Shown: positions 1 to 5,412 of the stretch, one piece after another
Position numbering within the stretch: the stretch's first letter is position 1
Layout of the letters: the number at the start of each line of letters is the position of its first letter
From: Candidatus Bathyarchaeota archaeon
Lineage (GTDB): Archaea > Thermoproteota > Bathyarchaeia > Bathyarchaeales > WAQA01
Length of the DNA: 6,199 bases
Assembly (NCBI GenBank): GCA_015520475.1
Contig: WAQA01000183.1
Span: forward strand, 1-6,199
Reading direction: 5' to 3'
The notes under the pieces: model-generated
What the model saw: only the letters and a program-made list of their open reading frames with translations
Told to the model about the DNA's origin: nothing
Databases searched by the model: none
Made by a program: the position numbers and the translations under genes

Positions 1-344
1 AAATAGCCGTTGACGTCCATGAGTATGGCGGCGGAAAGAAGGTTGCACAGAAACTTGAACAGGCAAACATAATCCTAAACAAGAACCTCCTACCATACGA
101 CAACCAAGATAACCGTGACAACCCATCCGGGCTAAGAATAGGCTTCCAAGACGTGACAAGGAGAGGATTCAGAAGAGGCGATATAGAATATCTCTGCGAC
201 TTAATGCTTGACGTGATAAAGGGTAAACGAGACCCATCAGAAGTGAGGAAAGACGTGATAGAATTCAGAAGACAATTCAACGATATAAAGTATGGGTTCA
301 GAAGCGTAGATGAAGCATTAAAACATCTCAGAAGGATCCCATAG
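1..344 (+). CDS. glyA: Serine hydroxymethyltransferase, C-terminal part (5' end outside window)
   Basis: This is the last 113 codons and TAG stop of a gene that starts before the window; the reading frame is open from base 3. SHMT is a cytosolic PLP enzyme that interconverts serine and glycine while moving a one-carbon unit to a folate or, in many archaea, a methanopterin-type carrier. What is visible is the C-terminal small domain: a stretch reading NKNLLPYD, then NPSGLRIG (codons at about 120-143), whose arginine matches the substrate-carboxylate-binding Arg of the family, then VTRRGF and a charged helical tail typical of archaeal SHMT. The PLP lysine lies upstream and cannot be checked. 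The GTG at 153 falls inside the conserved VTRRG motif, so it is an internal valine and not a start. The gene converges on the aro operon and shows no functional link to it beyond general amino-acid metabolism. Confidence 0.92.
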   Translation, partial: IAVDVHEYGGGKKVAQKLEQANIILNKNLLPYDNQDNRDNPSGLRIGFQDVTRRGFRRGDIEYLCDLMLDVIKGKRDPSEVRKDVIEFRRQFNDIKYGFRSVDEALKHLRRIP

Positions 345-444
345 ATCACCCCAACGTTTAAGAATAACCCTCACCGCCCCCTCATCTGATCGCTTAGAGG
401 GCCAAGATCTCTCCACCCATCCTGACCGGAATTCTATTGTTCCA

Positions 445-487
445 GTAGAGAGAGTAATGGGACCTAAATACTTAGGCTCTACATTTT
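445..487 (+). terminator. Putative terminator of glyA: nested inverted repeat plus T4
   Basis: An outer 6-bp stem (GTAGAG at 445-450 with CTCTAC at 477-482) encloses an inner 5-bp stem (CCTAA at 463-467 with TTAGG at 472-476, loop ATAC). The two 3' arms abut; a 12-nt unpaired stretch sits on the 5' side. The sequence ATTTTGCT follows at once on the plus strand (T run 484-487). It lies about 100 nt after the glyA stop. Archaeal termination depends mainly on T tracts, so the short T4 makes the role uncertain. Confidence 0.35.
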
Positions 488-537
488 GCTACGGATCTTC
501 TTAGGGCAGCATATTCTGTTCATCCAAATTACTTCCC

Positions 538-579
538 AAGTCAGATCTTGACTTAGCAGGTTGCATTCTTTTAGGTTTG
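538..579 (+). terminator. Possible second terminator: 6-bp hairpin and T-rich tail
   Basis: A perfect 6-bp inverted repeat (AAGTCA at 538-543, TGACTT at 549-554) has a 5-nt loop GATCT. On the plus strand it is followed by a T-rich stretch (about 565-579, including CTTTT and GGTTT). On the minus strand it sits about 40 nt after the aroC stop, but only a weak T3 follows in that direction. It could end glyA read-through, or protect the 3' end of the aro transcript. The stem is short and may be chance. Confidence 0.25.
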
Positions 580-595
580 ATGTGGTTATCCTCTT

Positions 596-1693
596 CTATT
601 TCAGGATTCTACTTATTATCCCGGCTCTTAATGAGTGATCAGCTATTACAAGGGCTATGCATGCCTCGACTACGGGAACCGCTCTTGGAACGATGCATGG
701 GTCATGTCTTCCTTTGAGTTCTATGTTAACGTTCTCCATGCTGTTTAGATCGACTGTTCTCTGCCTCTTAGAGATTGAGGGGGTAGGCTTGAATGCAGCC
801 CTCACTATTATGGGCATCCCAGTGGATATTCCTCCAAGTATTCCTCCAGCATCATTCTTCTCGGCTACAACCTTCCCGTTTATAATCCTGTATGGATCAT
901 TATTTTCTGATCCTTTCATGGATGCTGCGTTGAATCCTGCGCCGAACTCGACGGCCTTAACGGCTGGTATATTAAATAGCATCTTCGCCATGTCAGAGTC
1001 TAGGGAGTCGAATATTGGATCTCCTAAGCCTGCTGGAACGTTGAGGGCTATTCCCTCAACCACTCCCCCAACACTGTCTCCTTCCCTTAAAGCTTCGAGA
1101 ACTTCGCTCTTCATCTCTTCTGCTACTTCTGGATCTGCGCAGCGCACCTCATTATTGTAGACGTTTCTACGTATCTCATCATATGATACTTCTCTCCTCA
1201 GCTTCACCCTTCCAATCTGCACTGTATGGGCTAGAACCTCAACATTGATTGTTCGCAGCATCTTCTTTGCCACTGCACCGGCCATGACATAAGCGGCTGT
1301 TATCCGACCTGAGAATCTTCCTCCACCCCTATAATCGTTGAATCCTCCATATCTTATGTAGGCTGTATAGTCTGCATGTCCAGGTCTAGGTTTATACTTG
1401 ATCTCCTCGTAGGGCTTCGAGTCTACATCCCTATTCTTTATGATCATGCATATGGGGGCTCCTGTTGTGTAGCCCCTATATACTCCTGAGAGTATCTCGA
1501 CAACGTCCTCCTCAACCCTCCTACTTGTTATGGGTGATGCTCCTGGACGCCTCTTATCCATCTCCGCCTGGATATCCTCTCTGCTTATAGGTAGACCTGC
1601 AGGGCAACCGTCTAGGACGGCGCCTATAACCCTTCCATGACTCTCACCGAAGCATGTTAAGACCAGGGCCTTCCCGATTGAGTTACCGTTCAA
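596..1693 (-). CDS. aroC: Chorismate synthase
   Basis: This enzyme converts 5-enolpyruvylshikimate-3-phosphate to chorismate by a trans-1,4 elimination of phosphate that needs reduced FMN; it is the last step of the shared aromatic pathway. At 365 residues it is full length. Family signatures are all visible: FGESHG (15-20, with His19), RRPG (48-51), RPGHADYT (103-110, with His106), DYRGGGRFSGR (120-130), an AGG-GGIS-TG segment (282-292) and GRHDPC (328-333). His19 and His106 match the two conserved catalytic histidines. No flavin reductase domain is present, so reduced FMN must come from elsewhere in the cell. The start is a TTG that overlaps the end of aroA by 11 nt; GGGAGG lies 8 nt upstream and the protein begins with the family's usual N-terminus (GNSIG). 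It is the last gene of the operon in the window. Confidence 0.97.
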   Translation of the reverse strand: MNGNSIGKALVLTCFGESHGRVIGAVLDGCPAGLPISREDIQAEMDKRRPGASPITSRRVEEDVVEILSGVYRGYTTGAPICMIIKNRDVDSKPYEEIKYKPRPGHADYTAYIRYGGFNDYRGGGRFSGRITAAYVMAGAVAKKMLRTINVEVLAHTVQIGRVKLRREVSYDEIRRNVYNNEVRCADPEVAEEMKSEVLEALREGDSVGGVVEGIALNVPAGLGDPIFDSLDSDMAKMLFNIPAVKAVEFGAGFNAASMKGSENNDPYRIINGKVVAEKNDAGGILGGISTGMPIIVRAAFKPTPSISKRQRTVDLNSMENVNIELKGRHDPCIVPRAVPVVEACIALVIADHSLRAGIISRILK

Positions 1694-2978
1694 TGATTCT
1701 TCCTCCCAACAGATATAGATCCCTAATGAAGCTTGGATAAGATTTATTGATGCATTCTATCCTGTGGATGACTGTTTCACCTTCAGCCCTCAAGGCAGCA
1801 ACGGCACACGCCATCGCTATTCTATGATCATTATGTGGATTTATCTCGGCTCCATGGATGTTTCCTTCACCCTCTATGATCATCCGGTCCTCCTCCGCCT
1901 TTATCTTAACACCCATCTTCCCCAGCTCTTCTGATAGAGCGGCTATCCTATCTGACTCCTTAAATCGCAGTCTCCTAACACCATTGATCACCGTTCTTCC
2001 ATCTGCAAGTGAAGCTAGCACCGTGCAGACCGGTATGAGATCCGGGTTGTCCCTGAGATCAATCGAGATGCTCCTCAGCTTTGACGTGGATCCGTGAACC
2101 TCAACGTGATCCACATCAAACCTTACGTTAACCCCCATATCCTCCAGGATATTTATGATTCTCCTGTCACCCTGCAGCGTCTCCCTCTTAAGCCCGTACA
2201 CCTTCACATCTGAGTCTGTTATGGCTGCTGCCGCCAGTATGAAGGCTGCCGAGGAGAAGTCGCCTTCAACCTTATGGTCTGCAGGGGAATACTCCTGCTT
2301 TGGGGGAATATGGAACCATCTATAATCTTCATCGTATTCAATTTCTATGTTATGTTTCATGATGGTGTCAAGCGTCATTGAGATGTAAGGTTTCGATTCA
2401 AACCTTGTAGTCAAGGTTATTTCAACCTCTTCCTCGGCCATTGGAGATGCGAAGAGGAGGCCTGAGATAAACTGTGAGCTGATGTCACCTCGAACCTTCA
2501 CTTCTCCACCTTTAATGCCTCCGCCGAATACTATGATGGGCGGGTATCCATCATAGTTGGCTGAGTAACACTTCACGCCGAGCTGATTCAATGCTTCTAT
2601 TAGGGGCTGCATCGGCCTCCTCAACAACGTCTCATCCCCCGTTAGGATTGAGATTCCATTTGGTAAGGCGCATATAGGCGTCATGAAACGGATGGTAGAC
2701 CCGGATCCTCCACAGTAGATTATGTTCTTAGGGGTCTTGGGTTTCGGGTTGCCCTTAACCCTGAATACTCCGTTTCCAAGAGTATGGATCTCCGCCCCTA
2801 TCATCATGCAGGCCTGCATGGTTGCCTCTGTATCATCGCATATTAGAGGATTCTTCACATTTGATGTTCCATTTGAGAGCGATGACGCTATGAATGCTCT
2901 ATGCGTATAAGCCTTTGATGGGGGGGCGGCGATTACTCCCCTAAGCCTTTCAGTCCTTCTAATTATTAGGTTGGTCAA
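1683..2978 (-). CDS. aroA: 3-phosphoshikimate 1-carboxyvinyltransferase (EPSP synthase)
   Basis: The enzyme transfers the enolpyruvyl group of PEP to shikimate-3-phosphate. At 431 residues it is full length, and its active-site numbering nearly equals that of E. coli AroA. Visible motifs are PPSKAYTHR (19-27, Lys22 and Arg27), GGSGSTIRF (90-98, PEP loop), GDETLLRRP (114-122), GDISSQF (164-170, shikimate-3-phosphate site), VEGDFSSAAF (237-246), DNPD (310-313, catalytic Asp313), KESDR (340-344, Glu341), NDHR (383-386, Arg386) and KSYP (412-415). MurA, the related UDP-GlcNAc enzyme, is unlikely given these motifs and the neighbours. The start is TTG at 2978; an in-frame stop 6 nt upstream excludes an earlier start. 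The gene begins 6 nt after the kinase gene and overlaps aroC by 11 nt. Substitutions in the PEP loop are discussed as a finding. Confidence 0.97.
   Translation of the reverse strand: MTNLIIRRTERLRGVIAAPPSKAYTHRAFIASSLSNGTSNVKNPLICDDTEATMQACMMIGAEIHTLGNGVFRVKGNPKPKTPKNIIYCGGSGSTIRFMTPICALPNGISILTGDETLLRRPMQPLIEALNQLGVKCYSANYDGYPPIIVFGGGIKGGEVKVRGDISSQFISGLLFASPMAEEEVEITLTTRFESKPYISMTLDTIMKHNIEIEYDEDYRWFHIPPKQEYSPADHKVEGDFSSAAFILAAAAITDSDVKVYGLKRETLQGDRRIINILEDMGVNVRFDVDHVEVHGSTSKLRSISIDLRDNPDLIPVCTVLASLADGRTVINGVRRLRFKESDRIAALSEELGKMGVKIKAEEDRMIIEGEGNIHGAEINPHNDHRIAMACAVAALRAEGETVIHRIECINKSYPSFIRDLYLLGGRIIER
1702..1707 (-). promoter_or_regulatory. Ribosome binding site of aroC
   Basis: GGGAGG on the minus strand lies 8 nt before the TTG at 1693, inside the end of aroA. 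It is the strongest such site seen in the window and supports TTG as the real aroC start, since no in-frame ATG or GTG sits at a comparable place. Confidence 0.75.
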
Positions 2979-2982
2979 GATG

Positions 2983-2988
2983 GATCAC
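2983..2988 (-). promoter_or_regulatory. Possible ribosome binding site of aroA
   Basis: GTGATC overlaps the stop of the kinase gene and lies 4 nt before the TTG start of aroA. It could pair with the GATCAC part of a usual archaeal 16S rRNA 3' tail, but it lacks the AGGAG core. Coupling to translation of the kinase gene, which ends 6 nt upstream, may matter more than this site. Confidence 0.4.
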
Positions 2989-3848
2989 TCTATGATTGAT
3001 GCTTTCTCATTGTTGATTTCAGCCTCTATTATCTCGCCTTTATATCGTGTCCAAGCATCTTTGACAGCGTCTATTCTTTCCGGGGGAACCACTGCTGCTA
3101 CGGCGGGGCCTTTACCTGAGAGTCCAGCGGCTACTGCTCCTGCTGATAAGGCATCGATGGAGATTGAAGGGTTAAATCCTAGAACAGTTGAGTACAGGAG
3201 CCCATTTATGGTCATGGCTTCCCAGTGCTTTCCTGAGAGGGCAAGTTCATGCGCCGCCTTCACCTCCCCGGCTATTATCTTCATCTTCGCAGTGTCGGAG
3301 CTGATGGTGTAGCTCTTCTCCGCTGGGACATAGATTAAGACTTTATAGTCATCAACTTCGACCCTTCTAAGAATCCTCCTCCTAATATTATCCGTTATGA
3401 TTAGGCCTCCGAGGTATGAGGCGCATGCATCATCGAAGGCCCCTGTTATCGTTACCTTCGCCTCTATCGAGGCGTCGACGCCGAGGTTTATCACTGTTAT
3501 GTCATCCACCTCCCTTCTGAGGGCTGAGAATGTGGCTAGTGCTATAGCGTTAGCAGCTGCACTGCTACTCTTTAATCCCCTTGCTATCGGGATGTTGGAG
3601 CTTGTTTCAACGTATGCTCCATACTTCCCATCAAGCTTGAAGTGCTCGAGAACCCTCCTCACAACTGTTCTGATCAGGATTGGATCCTCATCTGGATCCG
3701 ACAATATTCTGCCTTCTATTCTTCCAGGTTCACTCGTCAATTTAACGGTTGCCTCTGTCTTGAGGTTTACTCCTAAAGCCGCTCCGTAACCGCAGGATAT
3801 AGCGTTTATAACGGTTACAGCTCCATAGGAGACTGCTCTTCCAATCAT
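2985..3848 (-). CDS. aroK: Archaeal shikimate kinase (GHMP superfamily)
   Basis: This enzyme phosphorylates the 3-hydroxyl of shikimate with ATP. Archaea use a GHMP-superfamily kinase for this step, unrelated to the P-loop AroK/AroL of bacteria. The 287-residue protein fits the archaeal family. It begins GRAVSYGAVTVINAI, as family members do, and carries the GHMP ATP-binding motif GLKSSSAAAN (91-100), the GAFDDACAS segment (136-144) and the C-terminal glycine-rich motif AGLSGKGPA (241-249). Homoserine and mevalonate kinases share the fold, but the N-terminus, the GAFDDACAS segment and the position between aroE and aroA favour shikimate kinase. The ATG start overlaps the aroE stop as ATGA (4 nt), and AAGGTGA lies 10 nt upstream. 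It is the only gene here with a visible ATG start. No P-loop (GxxxxGKT/S) is present. Confidence 0.95.
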   Translation of the reverse strand: MIGRAVSYGAVTVINAISCGYGAALGVNLKTEATVKLTSEPGRIEGRILSDPDEDPILIRTVVRRVLEHFKLDGKYGAYVETSSNIPIARGLKSSSAAANAIALATFSALRREVDDITVINLGVDASIEAKVTITGAFDDACASYLGGLIITDNIRRRILRRVEVDDYKVLIYVPAEKSYTISSDTAKMKIIAGEVKAAHELALSGKHWEAMTINGLLYSTVLGFNPSISIDALSAGAVAAGLSGKGPAVAAVVPPERIDAVKDAWTRYKGEIIEAEINNEKASIIE

Positions 3849-4726
3849 ACTTTAAAGTTCACCTTCCCAGGTTCATTTCTGCTCTTCATTAAATGTTTGA
3901 GCGCCGCCTCCATCATGATATTGAATGGAGCCTTCTCACCGGTCCATATCTCGAAGGAGGCTGCTCCCTGATTCACGAGCATCGTTAAACCATCTATCGT
4001 CTTTGCACCTACATATTTAGCCTCTTTAAGCAGTTTGGTCTCTAATGGATTATACACTAAATCGAATACTATCAGGTCCTTTCTCAGCAGATCCACGCTT
4101 ACAGGGGACTCGGAGCTCCGCGGATGCATCCCAACCGAAGTAGCATTTATAATTATATTTGCATCTTCGATTTCATCCTCGATTTTATCTATACCGCCCC
4201 ACTTAACATTCTTTCCAGTTGCCTTTGATATTCTCTCAGCGAGTTCCTTCGCCTTCCAGACTGTTCTGTTCAGGATGACCAGTTCACCTGCCTCCTGCGC
4301 TATGGAGAAGGAGATTGACCTTGAAGCTCCACCAGCACCTAGGATAATAACCTTCGCATCCCCCAAATCTTTAATGTGGATTCTAAGGGATCTTAACGCT
4401 CCAACGCCATCAGTATTATATCCTATCAGTCCATCTCTGTTGAGGATTGTGTTTACGGAACGGACCATAGATGCATACTCATCCAATCGGTCAAGGTATT
4501 GGATTACTTCGATTTTATGGGGCATAGTCACATTCAAACCATGGATCCCTAGGGATCTCATCCCTTCAATTGCTCCTCTGAGCATCCCCCTCCTAACCCT
4601 GAAGGCTACATAGATGTAGTCTAAGCCTAGATGCTTGAATGCAGCGTTGTGGATGCAGGGGCTCAATGAATGCTCTATAGGATCACCTATAACAGCGCAT
4701 ACCCTGGTCTTCCCAGTTACATGCAA
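3845..4726 (-). CDS. aroE: Shikimate dehydrogenase (NADP+)
   Basis: The enzyme reduces 3-dehydroshikimate to shikimate using NADPH. At 293 residues it is full length. The N-terminal substrate domain has HSLSP (19-23), NVTMPHK (65-71, catalytic Lys71), VNT (91-93) and NTDG (104-107, catalytic Asp106). The nucleotide-binding domain has GAGGAS (130-135), then NRT (153-155), which commonly marks NADP preference, followed by NATSVGM (194-200), VYNP (224-227) and the C-terminal GLTMLVNQGAASFEIWTG (246-263) with the substrate-site glutamine. Residues 89-90 read Arg-Ser where most relatives have Gly-Ala before VNT. The start is TTG, overlapping the aroD end by 10 nt; AGGTG lies 7 nt upstream, and the N-terminus GKTRV-IGDP is normal for the family. 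The stop overlaps the kinase start by 4 nt. It is not fused to dehydroquinase, unlike plant enzymes. Confidence 0.97.
   Translation of the reverse strand: MHVTGKTRVCAVIGDPIEHSLSPCIHNAAFKHLGLDYIYVAFRVRRGMLRGAIEGMRSLGIHGLNVTMPHKIEVIQYLDRLDEYASMVRSVNTILNRDGLIGYNTDGVGALRSLRIHIKDLGDAKVIILGAGGASRSISFSIAQEAGELVILNRTVWKAKELAERISKATGKNVKWGGIDKIEDEIEDANIIINATSVGMHPRSSESPVSVDLLRKDLIVFDLVYNPLETKLLKEAKYVGAKTIDGLTMLVNQGAASFEIWTGEKAPFNIMMEAALKHLMKSRNEPGKVNFKV
3859..3865 (-). promoter_or_regulatory. Ribosome binding site of the shikimate kinase gene
   Basis: AAGGTGA on the minus strand lies within the end of aroE, 10 nt before the ATG at 3848. It fits the GGTG-type site common in archaeal leadered or internal operon genes and supports this start, which also forms an ATGA overlap with the aroE stop. 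Confidence 0.6.
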
Positions 4727-5412
4727 CGATTTACACCTAGAAGATCATATATTCTTTTAAGGTTGTCTATTGAGATCTGGCCTGGCGCAGTCCCCTTCCC
4801 CTCAATCAATGAGGCGTAGGTGAAGTGGGAACCGAAGATTGGAGCGAGAACCCTTGAGATTAAACCTTTCCCTCCCATCGCGAAGCATACGATCTTCAGG
4901 TTTCTCCCAGCCTTGGAGAGGAGGTTGAGGCATGAGAGGTTATCCTCGAACTTCCTCGCCGTAGTTATTAGCTTGCATATTTCAGCCCCTACCCTCAGCT
5001 GGGATTCAACTATTCTCTCCATATCCTCCAGCTTCGGAGTGCCATTAAAGTCATGGAATGATACGATAGGTTTAACATTGAGGCTCTTAAGTCTCGACAT
5101 AACCTCTCCTATATTATCCGTTATTAACTCTACATCTGCATATTGGAAGCCTGCCTCTGCAGCTTCAAGTAGGTTATGGATTCTGGAGGTTTCATCTTGA
5201 CGGCGGAAGCCTCCTTGATCAAATCTTCTGTTCGTCGCTATCAGTGGGAGGGGGGCTTCACGGACAAGCCTCTCAACACCATTGAGGCTCTCCAGATAAT
5301 CAAGCCTCACCTCTATGAGGCTGGCGCCCCTTTCAGCAGCCTCCTCCATCAACGGTATCAGATCCTGAATTCTCCTCTCAGCCAATGAGACGCATATCTT
5401 GATAGGGGTCAC
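4717..5412 (-). CDS. aroD: 3-dehydroquinate dehydratase, type I
   Basis: This class I dehydroquinase removes water from 3-dehydroquinate through a Schiff base to give 3-dehydroshikimate. The 231-residue protein is a single TIM-barrel domain of normal length. Visible active-site elements are EVRLD (34-38), the catalytic histidine in SFHDF (His120), the Schiff-base lysine in GAEICKL (Lys147), and the substrate-binding C-terminal segments MGGKGLISR (179-187, Arg187), FGSHFTYAS (193-201) and APGQ (209-212). These exclude the unrelated type II dodecameric enzyme. The start is GTG, overlapping the upstream stop as GTGA (4 nt), with AGGTGAT 6 nt before it. The end overlaps aroE by 10 nt, which suggests translational coupling. 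Nothing in it looks truncated or foreign. Confidence 0.97.
   Translation of the reverse strand: MTPIKICVSLAERRIQDLIPLMEEAAERGASLIEVRLDYLESLNGVERLVREAPLPLIATNRRFDQGGFRRQDETSRIHNLLEAAEAGFQYADVELITDNIGEVMSRLKSLNVKPIVSFHDFNGTPKLEDMERIVESQLRVGAEICKLITTARKFEDNLSCLNLLSKAGRNLKIVCFAMGGKGLISRVLAPIFGSHFTYASLIEGKGTAPGQISIDNLKRIYDLLGVNRCM
4734..4738 (-). promoter_or_regulatory. Ribosome binding site of aroE
   Basis: AGGTG on the minus strand, inside the end of aroD, lies 7 nt before the TTG at 4726. It decides the start: the ATG at 4722 is in the aroD frame, not the aroE frame. Confidence 0.65.

Larger units (their letters stand above)
345..595. other. Intergenic region between convergent glyA and aroC
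   Basis: This 251-bp stretch separates two genes that point at each other, so it should hold 3' untranslated regions and transcription ends and no promoters for its neighbours. I see no convincing gene in it: the longest ATG-started frame I followed on the minus strand (566-501) is only 21 codons and lacks supporting features. It does contain two inverted repeats (445-482 and 538-554) with short T-rich stretches after them on the plus strand, annotated separately. A weaker 5-bp stem (379-383 with 397-401, 13-nt loop) is also present. No tRNA-like or CRISPR-like structure was seen. Confidence 0.7.

Noticed and set aside
153..344. Separate 63-residue small protein starting at GTG 153
   Set aside because: The frame is open back to the left edge and the upstream residues continue the SHMT family pattern, so this is the C-terminus of glyA.
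379..401. 5-bp stem CCCTC/GAGGG near the glyA end as a terminator
   Set aside because: Long 13-nt loop and no T run after it on either strand; likely chance.
345..440. Possible box C/D sRNA or tRNA in the GC-richer part of the gap
   Set aside because: CTGA-like boxes occur but no matching box C, and no tRNA T-arm motif or cloverleaf could be found.
501..566. 21-codon minus-strand frame after aroC
   Set aside because: Very short, no recognisable product; its supposed ribosome site is poorly spaced and the region is expected to be non-coding.
657..1160. 167-codon open frame on the plus strand inside aroC
   Set aside because: Antisense to conserved chorismate synthase sequence, with a low-complexity Ser/Thr/Pro-rich translation typical of shadow frames.
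2985..3848. Homoserine or mevalonate kinase as the identity of the GHMP kinase
   Set aside because: The N-terminal pattern, the GAFDDACAS segment and the place between aroE and aroA all fit archaeal shikimate kinase better.
4035..4613. 192-codon open frame on the plus strand inside aroE
   Set aside because: It is antisense to a gene with complete family motifs, and its translation shows no domain pattern I recognise; it is a shadow of the aroE codons.
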